Assembly: GCA_030374735.1 (NCBI GenBank)
Contig: JASCIV010000100.1
Coordinates: forward strand, 1 to 44,654
Reading direction: 5' to 3'
DNA length: 44,654 nucleotides
From: Gracilaria caudata
Lineage: Eukaryota > Rhodophyta > Florideophyceae > Gracilariales > Gracilariaceae
Part shown: positions 28,173 through 36,788 of the stretch, in pieces
Layout of the letters: every line of letters starts with the position of its first letter
How positions within the stretch are numbered: the first letter of the stretch is position 1
The notes under the pieces: generated by a model
Seen by the model: the letters and a program-made list of their open reading frames with translations, nothing else
Told to the model about the DNA's origin: nothing
Database searches by the model: none
Program-made: the position numbers and the translations under genes

Positions 28173-28880
28173 ATGGCTCCGCGCTCGCTGTCCGCTACAT
28201 GCGATGGTTGGCACACGTTTAACGCCACTATCTTTGACCCGGTGCGCATTGCGGCCATAGCGCATCTGCGTTACACGCCCATGCGTGAGCGCGGTGCCAT
28301 CATCATGAAGACTAATCATCCGGCTGAGTATCGGGTTGCGCACCATGCTGCCTCTGGACAGTGGGACCTTGTGCCTACCGTGAATGCTGCTACGAGTTCG
28401 TCTGCCGCGCCGTCTATCAACGACGCCGCGGCGCATCATTCGGAACGTTCGACGTCGTCGGAAAGTCCGAAACGACATCACGACGCGCCGGTGGAAGGCG
28501 GGATGAGCAGCATAGCTGTGATGTCTGCGCTGAAGAAGAGCGCTACGCACCGACGCTTTGACATCACGTTGGCGCCCAATCGACATTTCACGCTGCACCC
28601 GAGTGCCACGTCCAGCCGCCACTTTGTGCTGCATGAGCTGCACGCCGGGCCGTCTATCATCTCGTCGAGCGCGAGGTCGGCGCCGCACCCGTCGCAGTTT
28701 GACCACGACGACGTGCAGGTGGCGTCGTTCACGTGCGACGGCGTGTGGAAGCGCAGCTACTCCATCTCGGTGGAGAGGCTCATTCCGGACGAATTGGTGG
28801 TGTTCTGCTTCTGGCTGGTGAACCTGATGAACAGGAGGGCGAATCGCGCCGACCCGGCGCATGTGCACGGATCTACGTGA
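28173..28880 (+). CDS. Possible LURP-one/tubby-like fold protein
   Basis: 235 aa, starting 242 bp after the IMP stop on the same strand. No signal peptide. It has short beta-strand-like segments (KTNHPAEYRVAHHAASGQWD; HRRFDITLAPNRHFTLHPSA; RHFVLHEL; VQVASFTCDGVWKRSYSISV) and ends with a hydrophobic helix PDELVVFCFWLVNLMNRR followed by a basic tail. Repeated strands closed by a hydrophobic C-terminal helix recall the LURP-one-related/tubby/scramblase fold, but sequence evidence is weak. A Ser/Ala/His-rich low-complexity insert occupies residues about 70-110. The frame is open 101 codons further upstream without ATG. I do not assign a function. Confidence 0.5.
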   Translation: MAPRSLSATCDGWHTFNATIFDPVRIAAIAHLRYTPMRERGAIIMKTNHPAEYRVAHHAASGQWDLVPTVNAATSSSAAPSINDAAAHHSERSTSSESPKRHHDAPVEGGMSSIAVMSALKKSATHRRFDITLAPNRHFTLHPSATSSRHFVLHELHAGPSIISSSARSAPHPSQFDHDDVQVASFTCDGVWKRSYSISVERLIPDELVVFCFWLVNLMNRRANRADPAHVHGST

Positions 28881-29858
28881 GTGGCGGCTGTGGCAGCTGG
28901 AGCAACTGTTTGTGTGTGTTTTGCCTTCGCGAGAGAGAGAGAGAGAGAAGATGAGAGTGTTGTGTACGTGTGCATAGGAAACGGCGCCCTTCTGGCGCGC
29001 AGCTGTGGTTTGTTAATTAAATCTTAGAGATTCGCGTTTCGAGAGAGATAGACGGGGGGATGACATTTCACCGGCTGCGAGCGGCTCGAGTACGGCCTGT
29101 GCGCGCGCGTGCGCGAGCGGTGCGGAGCGGCTGCGGCTGCCACTGCGCGGCATTTTTGATGGGGGGCGCCCAACGTGTGTGGTCGCGAGTGCGGTCGCGG
29201 CTGAGGTGCTGAGCTCGCGCGCGCCATCCATTGCGCGCCCGGCGTGGTGTTCGGCTGGTGAACATGAACAGTGTTCAGCTCTGTTCTCGCCAAGTGTACG
29301 CTTGTACTCACCATTGCAGCGCTACGGCGCATGCTTCACATGCGCGCAGCTCCAAGCTCCGCCTCTCAGGCTCGCCGTGTGCCATCGGTGTCGCGCCCCG
29401 CAGCCGTTACCCTTGTAGCCCATTCGCTAATATTATTACCCTACAAAATCTCTTGGCGTCGTTTGCTCGCGTGTTCACCAATCATTTGGGACGCTACAAA
29501 ACGATCATTCATTGCTACAGCCGTTTATGCGCGCCCTCTGTGTTTCCCCCTCCCCTCCACAGTTGTGATGTCATTTAAATGTGCTCTGTAGACACGCACA
29601 ATCGCCTTGGTGAAGAGCGCCAGAAGCTTGCGCTTCGTGCAAACGTACGTGTTCTCTGTGCCCACACGAAAAAAAAGGGGCTCACGTTCGCACCATTGCA
29701 GTTCAATCCCACATGTCCAATCCACAACACAACCGCGAGAGCCGCGAAAGCCGCGAAAGCCACGAAAGCCTGTTGCTCGCAATATCAGTGCAGTCCGTTT
29801 CGATACCTTCGAGTACGAACGTAAAAACGTTACGTTGGCAATCCGGTGGCTCCTCCAT
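28881..29858. other. About 1 kb intergenic with simple repeats
   Basis: 3' flanks of two convergent genes. A (GA)9 run lies at 28931-28948. A 9-bp direct repeat (GCCGCGAAA and variants, four copies) lies at about 29731-29768. No gene recognised; frames crossing the 9-bp repeat read as Gly-Phe-Arg repeats but lack support. Confidence 0.5.
29731..29768. repeat. 9-bp tandem repeat, four copies
   Basis: GAGAGCCGCGAAAGCCGCGA then AAGCCACGAAAGCC: imperfect 9-bp units of GCCGCGAAA, located 3' of the type I membrane protein gene. Confidence 0.7.
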
Positions 29859-30722
29859 TCATGGCGTGTCGGAGTCCACATTCGCCACCACTCGAGATCG
29901 ACTCTTTTTCTTCCTAAACAGCAGCGCCACAACAATCGCGCACACCACCACAGCAATCGATCCAGCAGCAATCGCAAATATGATCCACGCTCCCAACCCA
30001 CCGTCATCACACACCACATCTTCAGCGCACAGCGCTGTGCCCGTCTCCCTCACGTACGCCTCAATCTCATCCGTCACATTGAGCGCAATCATACGAATGG
30101 CGCCCGATTCGCTCTGCGACTCGAAATCATCGTCAAGTGCCACGAAACTCAGCCGTCCGTCGGCCGCCGATTCAAACACCACGCTGAATTGATCCACTGC
30201 TTCTCGAAACATACCCGAGCGCCATCGAATCACATTGTCCTGCGGAAATGATTGTCCATCCGTACCATCACAGCTCCTACTAAACCGTAACGCACCGTTA
30301 GACAAGCTGTATATGATAGAGTACGAACTGTTTGATGTTGAAGCTTCTGTTTCAAACTCTATGGTAGCGCTGTTCTCATCGTCTTCCTCAAAAAGTGAAT
30401 TTCGAATTCGGCTATTGTTCAGCAACACTCGCACATTACTTACGCTTTGAATATCGGCGAGTCTGTAAACATTGCGCCGAAACTTTGTGTTCACTGTGTG
30501 GGGAAAGGTTATCCTTTCGACGACACTCAGTGAGCAATCTCTCTCGCGACGAAGTCGAATTTGAACGCCGCAAAGAAACGTTGGCGCTTCGTTCTTGTTC
30601 ACTGAAGCGGTGCACGCCACTTCTTGGCCGCGAGTGACGCCCACTACGCAGAACATGAAAATCGTTACAAGCCTAACCGTATGCATTCGGGAAGCACCGG
30701 CCGGCGAGGGCCGAGCATTCAT
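29859..30722 (-). CDS. Type I membrane protein with unknown ectodomain
   Basis: 287 aa. A signal sequence (HTVRLVTIFMFCVVGVTRGQ; the ATG at 30686 would give a tighter signal peptide than the one at 30722), an ectodomain of about 215 residues with cysteines near its start (ACTAS, FLCG, RDCS), one at SRSCDGTDG, and a pair before the membrane (ALCAEDVVCDDG), and several N-glycosylation sequons (NNS, NSS, NVT). One membrane helix follows (AWIIFAIAAGSIAVVVCAIV), then a short basic tail RKKKSRSRVVANVDSDTP. The ectodomain is strand-rich and suggests a receptor- or adhesion-like beta-sandwich, but I recognise no family. Unlike the two iGluR-like genes it has only one membrane span and no S1/S2 motifs. 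A few upstream codons are open without ATG. Confidence 0.7.
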   Translation of the reverse strand: MNARPSPAGASRMHTVRLVTIFMFCVVGVTRGQEVACTASVNKNEAPTFLCGVQIRLRRERDCSLSVVERITFPHTVNTKFRRNVYRLADIQSVSNVRVLLNNSRIRNSLFEEDDENSATIEFETEASTSNSSYSIIYSLSNGALRFSRSCDGTDGQSFPQDNVIRWRSGMFREAVDQFSVVFESAADGRLSFVALDDDFESQSESGAIRMIALNVTDEIEAYVRETGTALCAEDVVCDDGGLGAWIIFAIAAGSIAVVVCAIVVALLFRKKKSRSRVVANVDSDTP

Positions 30723-30831
30723 TGTGACGATTCTTGTAAGGCCAAACGCGTTTTGGTCACTTTCCAAAGGTGCGGGGTGTGTGCTGACGGTAGAACGAGC
30801 GATGGAAGCGAGTTGCGGGTAAACCGGCTAT

Positions 30832-30915
30832 CCTACCTTCGTAGCAGTGTAGCAGCACCCAAAATGAAATCAGGCAGCTTTCTGCAATCGTTCGTTTGTA
30901 CTGTACGAAGGGTAT
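30832..30915. repeat. Short inverted repeat, arms about 14 bp
   Basis: CTACCTTCGTAGCAGT on the left and ACTGTACGAAGGGTA on the right are imperfect inverted copies about 55 bp apart. The TACGAAGG core also occurs in palindromic settings near 3675 (GTTGTACGAAGGTAC) and 38115 (TTGTACgaaGGTACAA). Confidence 0.4.
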
Positions 30916-31127
30916 ATCTCGAGTTTTGGGAATTGGACGTTGTCATCCGATAGGAGGCTCAATGCGGCTGCAAAGTAATCCGAACGGCTACTAGACGTGT
31001 GAATGATACCCTCACGTGCAGAGGAACACGCTGGCTTCTCTGTTAGCTCGCAATCAAGCCCTCTTTAGCAGTGCTAAGTTAGCACTGACCTCTGGCACGC
31101 AGAGTCTGGGTATTAATAAGCCTCACA

Positions 31128-31148
31128 GAACAGCCATCATGGCTGTTC
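31128..31148. repeat. Perfect 21-bp palindrome
   Basis: Ten-base arms GAACAGCCAT and ATGGCTGTTC around a central C. It lies about 220 bp before the transposase-like fragment and could be a remnant terminus, but that is inference. Confidence 0.7.
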
Positions 31149-31368
31149 CGTAATCCTTATGATACAAAGGTCCCTGTAACACACGTCGCCGTTCCAAATT
31201 GGAACTTCCAATGTCTTTCCCATCCCCCTTTTTCCCGTTGCACTCCGTTTTCAGCAAAAACGCGGCAATAAGCTTTTCGTTTTGTATTTTTCTGGCTACA
31301 GGTAAGGATGACAAGCGCAGCCCAGCGCAATCGTGCCGAGGTGCAACGGGGCGCGTCTCTTCTTCGTC

Positions 31369-31572
31369 ATGTCGTCAGTAGCTCGACGCCGCCTTACTGA
31401 CAACGAAAAAGCATTGGTAGGCAACTACCTCCGTACTGCACGCTGAGCCCTGAGGAGCATAGCTTGTCGTATCAACGAATGTTGTGGAAGGCTGCATTTC
31501 GACGTGCGAAATTCTCGATACTTAGGGGCTAGTTCCAATGTGCAGGAATGCTCTCGTTGGGACAGAACCTAA
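31369..31572 (+). pseudogene. Broken Tc1/mariner-like transposase N-terminus
   Basis: A frame of 67 codons with one internal TGA. Before the stop it reads MSSVARRRLTDNEKALVGNY and after it ALRSIACRINECC with HFDVRNSRYLGAS. The order 'R-x-L-T-x-x-E, then R-x-I-A-x-R-I-x-R, then x-V-R/N-x-x-x-Y-G' is that of the paired helix-turn-helix at the N-terminus of Tc1/mariner transposases. The DD[E/D] catalytic part is not seen downstream. Best read as a dead fragment; identification rests on a short pattern. Confidence 0.4.
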
Positions 31573-32369
31573 AAGAGATTCCCGTCCTTGGATCGGGAAG
31601 GGGAAGGTGAGTGACGATGAGATGAAGGGACTGCCATCATGTCCTGACATATCTATGAGGATCAGGATACGTTCCGTATCTGCCTGTAGGTAGAAATGCA
31701 ACACAAAATCCGGTCGTGTTCCGCGTGGCGAGAGAAGAGTCCGGCAAGAGATACGAATAATCCCTTTGGTGCCCCGGCCTACTAGTGTACACTTCACCCA
31801 ATTGACTGCTCTCATATTCTCTGCGTGCTCTCGTGTTCAACAAGAGCTGGCGGCCTTTCTTGTCGGTTTCAAAACCCGCCCGTATTCGGCCATGCTTTGT
31901 GTTGCCCACAAATGCTGCTTTTTGGAGACAAGCTACGACTCGTCGTTTGCTTCCAACCTGACTCGAAGACATGTCCACCGCGACCGCCGTAGTGTATGGC
32001 ACCATCAAGTTGCGATAGTGGGTGCACCTAAAACAGTATCTTACTGGCCCACGGCGCCCGGGCAGGGAATCTAAACTACGATGGCAGAATGTCCCCTCGC
32101 CTCCGCACTGTGCGCCGTTTCACACCGAACACGTTGACATTGTCAACTTGACAAGTCGCTAGACTCTGTTTGCGCGCAAGAACGATGCTCCTGCGCCGGC
32201 ATAAGCGACGGACATGACGACACCGTGTTATCTTACACCCGCCACATTAAAACGATCCGTAATTTTCCAGACGCTCCTGTCTTGGGCCTCTCTGTTGTGA
32301 CGTCGAGCCACCACACATCCGTTCCAACGCCGCTCTCCAGAGTGCCGTGTTTCATAGTTCGATCGCCTC

Positions 32370-35165
32370 ATGAGACCGAGCCGTCCTCGTTCCCCTCCCT
32401 CCCCGTCCCAGACACCAACCATGTCTGCTTCCAGCTCAGATATTGACGAACTTGACGATGACCGGCGCCAGACGGAGGCTGAGATTCTCAGTAAGATCCA
32501 CCGTTTGCATATCCAACTGGAATCTGTGCGGGGAGAGCCAGTCGACGACGATGAAGAGCCAACACAGGGAAATGGCTCCAGCATTGGAAGCAGGTCCTAC
32601 ACCAGACTGGACAATGCAGCGAACCAGGGAGGCCGAAGTCCGCGGCTGATTGTCGTCAGCAATCGATTGCCGGTCACAGTCTCAAAGACAGATACGGGCG
32701 AATGGAATTTTCGAGTCAGTTCTGGTGGTTTGGTCAGTGCTCTTGCGGGTGTCAAGAATCAAATCCCCTTTGTTTGGGTTGGCTGGACTGGAAGGGAGGT
32801 GGCCTCTTCAGACCAGGAGGATATGAGAACGCGTCTTGTGGAGGAAATGAACTGCTATCCGGTATTCTTATCTGACGACGATGCGAACCTCTTTTACAAT
32901 GGTTTTTGCAATGACGTTCTGTGGCCTCTCTTCCATTACGTTCCACTACCAATCGTGTCGTCGGACGGAGAGCGAAAGTTCGATTACAAGTACTGGGACG
33001 CTTATTCTCGAGCGAATCATCGCTTTGCAGATGCCGTTATGCAGTTATACGAACCTGGCGATCTTGTATGGGTGCAAGATTACCACTTGATGTTGCTACC
33101 CAGTCTCTTGCGCAAGCGAGTACGAGATGTGACGATCGGCTTCTTTTTACACACCCCATTTCCAAGTAGCGAAGTGTACCGGATTCTTCCCGTTCGAAAC
33201 CACGTGTTGCAAGGCGTTCTGGCAGCGGATCTGATTGGATTCCACACATATGACTATGCTCGTCACTTTTTGAGCGTATGTACACGCATACTGGGCTTGG
33301 AAGCGAGCCCGAAGGGCGTCATATACAAAGATCATTTTGCAAACGTTGGCATTTTCCCGATCGGAATTGATCCAAACACTTGGATTAACGCTTTGCAAAC
33401 AACTTCCGTTAAAGAGCGTATCCTTGATTTGGAGGACAAATTCAAGGGTAAGAAAGTACTCCTCGGCGTTGATCGATTAGATTACATAAAAGGAGTTCCA
33501 CACAAGCTCATGGCTTTCGAGGTTCTCCTGTCAAAACATCCTGAATGGAAGGATAAGGTTGTTCTCGTGCAAATTGGTGTCCCAAGCCGAACGGAAGTTG
33601 ATGAATACAAGAAGCTTATAAGTCAGACAAACGAACTGGTTGGACGAATTAATGCTCAGTACGGAAGTGTTGAAAATGCTCCTATTGTATTCATCAATCA
33701 GTCAGTTACATTTGACGATTTGTGTGCATTGTATAACATTGCGGATGTTGCAGTGGTGACGTCGATCCGTGATGGAATGAACCTCGTCTCATACGAGTAC
33801 GTCGTATGTCAACAAGAACGTCACGGTGTTCTCGTTTTGTCAGAGTTTGCGGGATCCGCTCAATCCCTTTCATCTGCAATTCGCGTAAACCCCTGGAATA
33901 TTGAGGAAGTTGCGTCTGCGATGCATGAAGCGTTGACAATACCAGAACGAGAACGGGCACTGAAGCATTGGAAGCTTTTCCATTATGTTACAAAGCACAC
34001 AGCGGCCTTTTGGGCAGGATCGTTTGTCGCGGAGCTACAGCAAATCGAACGCCTAACGAAAGCCCAAGAAGTGCATAAAGCGAAGCAATCGCTATTGCGA
34101 ATATCCGTAGACTTGATGCCCGAGTTGCGGCAGCGAAGGAAGAGACTGTTCATTTTTGAGTACGAGGGCACACTCTGCTACCCTGCTACTCTCCCTGATC
34201 TTGCCATCCCCACCGTGCCAATTCGAAGGTTTTTGCACAGGCTCTGTTCAGACAGGAGAAATGTGGTGTACATCATGTCCGGAAGATCCGGCGAAACGCT
34301 AGAAAGCTGGTTCGACGAACTCGAAATTGGTCTCGTGGCGGAGCAGGGCTGTGATATTCGTCACCCTGGGGAAAGGACGTGGGATTCAACGATCGAAGAT
34401 GATGATCAGACATGGAGAGCAAGTGTGTTGCCAATTTTGCAGTACTTCACCGAGCGAACTCCCGGTTCGCATCTTGAACAGAAGGAAAAGACGATCACAT
34501 GGCACTTCAAGGACGCTGATCCAATGTTTGGGTCCTGGCAAGCAAAGGAGTTACAACTTCTGCTCGCTGAATCATGTCTCAACCTGCCCGTGGAAGTAGT
34601 TTCTGGACACAAACACCTTGAATTACGACCCGTTGGAGTTTCCCGCGTGGGAGCCCTTCAGAAGATTTTATCCCGCTTATCTGAAGAATTGGACTTCGCT
34701 TTTGCAACTGGTTCTGACAGAGCCGATGAGGATTTGTTCTCGTTCCTCAACCAATATGTTCGAAGTGGGGACGGGCGAGTTGTTACCTTGACATGTCGCA
34801 TAGGAGGCAAGTCTGACAGTTCTTCTGCTGAACGATATGTCCCTGATCCTGACACATTTGTTCGTATGATTCGGGAGATCGGGCCGACTGGTAACTCTTC
34901 TTCAATGAAGAGAGAGCGCTCTTCGAACAATATAACTTCTAACAGTATCTTACGGAAAGGAAATCCAGAAGCCAAGGAGCGTATCCAGCGGATTAACGAT
35001 GTTCACCGGAGTCGAAGCTACGATGGTAACATGGTGGCTGCTCTACAAAGAGCCTCCCAATCCAATTCTCGAACGATGCCTAGGCCACGAAGAACAGAAT
35101 CCCCTCCGTTAAATGCTGAGCGTTCTTCAAGTCATGCCGAGCTGAAGACGACAAATAGCTCCTAA
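32370..35165 (+). CDS. TPS: Trehalose-6-phosphate synthase (GT20) fused to a degenerate TPP domain
   Basis: 931 aa. A Ser/acid-rich N-terminal tail (1-90) precedes the GT20 domain (about 92-570): RLIVVSNRLPVTVSK, FRVSSGGLVSALAGVK, FVWVGWTG, DLVWVQDYHLMLLPSLLRKR, GVDRLDYIKGVPHKLMAFE and TSIRDGMNLVSYEYVVCQ, all positions expected for an active synthase joining UDP-glucose and glucose-6-phosphate. A HAD-type TPP-like domain follows (about 590-850). Its motif I is FIFEYEGTL, where phosphatases have DYDGT: both catalytic aspartates are Glu. Later motifs are also altered (ELRPVGVSRVGA; ATGSDRADEDLFSF in place of GDDRSDE). The phosphatase half is therefore probably regulatory, as in plant class II proteins. 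The C-terminal 80 residues are a disordered Ser/Arg-rich tail. Single exon; an alternative start is the ATG at 32421. Confidence 0.92.
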   Translation: MRPSRPRSPPSPSQTPTMSASSSDIDELDDDRRQTEAEILSKIHRLHIQLESVRGEPVDDDEEPTQGNGSSIGSRSYTRLDNAANQGGRSPRLIVVSNRLPVTVSKTDTGEWNFRVSSGGLVSALAGVKNQIPFVWVGWTGREVASSDQEDMRTRLVEEMNCYPVFLSDDDANLFYNGFCNDVLWPLFHYVPLPIVSSDGERKFDYKYWDAYSRANHRFADAVMQLYEPGDLVWVQDYHLMLLPSLLRKRVRDVTIGFFLHTPFPSSEVYRILPVRNHVLQGVLAADLIGFHTYDYARHFLSVCTRILGLEASPKGVIYKDHFANVGIFPIGIDPNTWINALQTTSVKERILDLEDKFKGKKVLLGVDRLDYIKGVPHKLMAFEVLLSKHPEWKDKVVLVQIGVPSRTEVDEYKKLISQTNELVGRINAQYGSVENAPIVFINQSVTFDDLCALYNIADVAVVTSIRDGMNLVSYEYVVCQQERHGVLVLSEFAGSAQSLSSAIRVNPWNIEEVASAMHEALTIPERERALKHWKLFHYVTKHTAAFWAGSFVAELQQIERLTKAQEVHKAKQSLLRISVDLMPELRQRRKRLFIFEYEGTLCYPATLPDLAIPTVPIRRFLHRLCSDRRNVVYIMSGRSGETLESWFDELEIGLVAEQGCDIRHPGERTWDSTIEDDDQTWRASVLPILQYFTERTPGSHLEQKEKTITWHFKDADPMFGSWQAKELQLLLAESCLNLPVEVVSGHKHLELRPVGVSRVGALQKILSRLSEELDFAFATGSDRADEDLFSFLNQYVRSGDGRVVTLTCRIGGKSDSSSAERYVPDPDTFVRMIREIGPTGNSSSMKRERSSNNITSNSILRKGNPEAKERIQRINDVHRSRSYDGNMVAALQRASQSNSRTMPRPRRTESPPLNAERSSSHAELKTTNSS

Positions 35166-36233
35166 TATGTTATAAGCTTTAACAGAAAAGCATACGGGCA
35201 CGTTGCAACGTTGCGTTGGAGTGCTACGCGCACAAAGATGTCTCTGCGCACAACACGCTGCCAAGAGCTACATCTATCTTGGAAGTGGCCATTTTGTATC
35301 TATTATGTGCTCGAAAGTTTTCGTGTGAAGCTTGGAACTGGAAATTTACGCTGCACTACCAGTGAGATAGTTAACCTAGATACCCTGCGGTACCTTATCA
35401 GTTATGTATAACTTAGACTGAGCTATGAGCCGACAATACTGAAGTTACTCAGCTTGATTAACACAAAAGTAACCATCAAGAAGGTGCAAGATTGTAATTA
35501 ATATAATGAAAACAGAAATGTGAAGTAGCCAACCTAGGCCGTAGAACTTTTTAGCGCTCCAACTTTGACAGCGTACAGGGCTTGTTCCTGAACTCTATGG
35601 CGAAGAATCAAATAAGGTTAACATTAGACTGGTAGCAGAAGAAGGTTGTGAGCTCTGGTTTCTGCCAATGGCAAGCACGCTCAGCTTGGAAGAGCCGAAC
35701 AGCACGACTTGAGCACCGCGGGCCAATTCTGCGTGCATCTAAAGAGACCCGGCTGAGGCAGACGAACGACGCGTCAAAGGGAAGGGTAGAACGCTAAACC
35801 TTCTCTGGCAAGGTTAACATTAGGGTTAGTACACGGTGTTCGGGCACCCAAGAATGGTACTCTTTATGAGCTTCCCGAGAACGTGGTTGTCGCAGCTTCA
35901 TTGGTGGGAAAGAAAATGGGAATGGAGGTCTGGTATGGTACCTTTGTAGCAAGTGGTTTACAGTAACTCTTCCCTGACTGGTCTTGCGTTACGTTAGAAC
36001 ATCTTGCAGCTGTGAGGGGAGAAAGTCACAATAGGGGCGTTTCGGTACAAATTGATGTTTTACATGTCGAAACAAGCAAGCACTACGCTATTGACCTTAA
36101 CGGGGAGCAACCTAGCCCCATCCATGAGCGAAAACGCAATCCGGAAATGAGAAAATTGCGACGTTGGGACTGAGAGATCGGTAGTCAGGCAGTTGGTCTA
36201 ATCCGTGGCCAATTCTTCTGTTGAAAAAGATGA
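35166..36233. other. 1.07 kb between TPS and the secreted EESP protein (3' flanks)
   Basis: No gene recognised. A third copy of the small GGGTAGAACGCTA element sits at about 35781-35805, and AACATTAG motifs occur at 35620 and 35816 (the latter as AACATTAGGGTTAG). Otherwise nothing notable. Confidence 0.5.
35781..35805. repeat. Small dispersed repeat, copy 3
   Basis: GAAGGGTAGAACGCTAAACC then TTCT. It shares GAAGGGTAGAACGCTA exactly with 6161-6176, about 29.6 kb away, followed in both by ..ACCTTCT. Confidence 0.5.
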
Positions 36234-36788
36234 TTACATTCCAGCCTTGCGGAGTTTGTGCATAGTCCAGTGAAGCATCTTCTGTGCGCTTTCTGGGTGG
36301 CGAACATCAAACATGGTGAGCGTAGCGTCATCATGAGTGGTCTCCTCCCATAGATGCGTGAATACGGAGTTCACCTTGACCATTCTCCTCTCACATGATA
36401 CCATGGTACAGTATTGCTTGTAGCTCACAGGCTTGCCGCTGATACGAAGCATATGATGCTCAGAGGCGCACGGTAGTGTGGATTGAGGGCAGTAAGCGTT
36501 CACGACGTTTCCGACCTTGTGCACAAAGGTGTCAACAGTGTGTCCATTTTCTAGGAGGTAGTTCTCGTCCACACAGACCGGCTCTGATGACTCTTCAGGC
36601 GATTCCTCTGGCGATTCCTCCGGCGATTCCTCTGGCGATTCCTCTGGCGTTGCTTCAGTGGTCACCTCGGGTTCAGGGGAACCCTCCGCATCCTCCTGGC
36701 GAGCAGCCCATGAAATCTGGGGCGCACAATGGGCGCTTGACAGCACCAAAGCGAAGAGCAGCACCGCCAACAACGAGAAACGGATCAT
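36234..36788 (-). CDS. Secreted cysteine-containing protein with EESP repeat
   Basis: 184 aa. A strong signal peptide (MIRFSLLAVLLFALVLSSAH-C-A), then an acidic low-complexity linker made of EESP units (about residues 48-68, encoded by a 12-bp repeat), then a compact domain with six cysteines: CVDENYLLENGHTVDTFVHK, VVNAYCPQSTLPCASEHHML, YKQYCTMVSCERRMVKVNSV and a helical end HPESAQKMLHWTMHKLRKAG. The pattern C-P-x5-P-C-A-x-x-H-M-x-x-x-G-x-x-x-x-Y-x-x-Y-C is distinctive, but I recognise no named family. The acidic linker may be a spacer or cation-binding segment. Extracellular or vacuolar location is likely. Confidence 0.75.
   Translation of the reverse strand: MIRFSLLAVLLFALVLSSAHCAPQISWAARQEDAEGSPEPEVTTEATPEESPEESPEESPEESPEESSEPVCVDENYLLENGHTVDTFVHKVGNVVNAYCPQSTLPCASEHHMLRISGKPVSYKQYCTMVSCERRMVKVNSVFTHLWEETTHDDATLTMFDVRHPESAQKMLHWTMHKLRKAGM
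36597..36656. repeat. 12-bp coding repeat (EESP units)
   Basis: GGCGATTCCTCT and near-identical copies in tandem inside the secreted-protein gene; on the coding strand each unit gives Glu-Glu-Ser-Pro. Copy number is probably variable between strains. Confidence 0.85.

Larger units (their letters stand above)
30723..32369. other. 1.6 kb between the type I membrane protein and TPS genes, with mobile-element remnants
   Basis: Divergent gene starts flank this stretch. It contains an inverted pair of TACCTTCGTA-like motifs (30832-30915), a perfect palindrome at 31128-31148 and a broken transposase-like frame at 31369-31572. The last 200-300 bp probably contain the TPS promoter and leader. Confidence 0.5.

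Noticed and set aside
27819..28868. Minus-strand frame of 349 codons opposite the LOR-like gene
   Set aside because: Extremely Arg/His-rich with no domain; spans two unrelated genes and the gap between them.
29525..30019. Minus-strand frame with Gly-Phe-Arg repeats
   Set aside because: Out of frame with the overlapping type I membrane protein and produced by a 9-bp simple repeat; its first part is the shadow of the real gene's end.
35810..35830. Telomere-like AACATTAGGGTTAG
   Set aside because: Single short match without tandem repetition.
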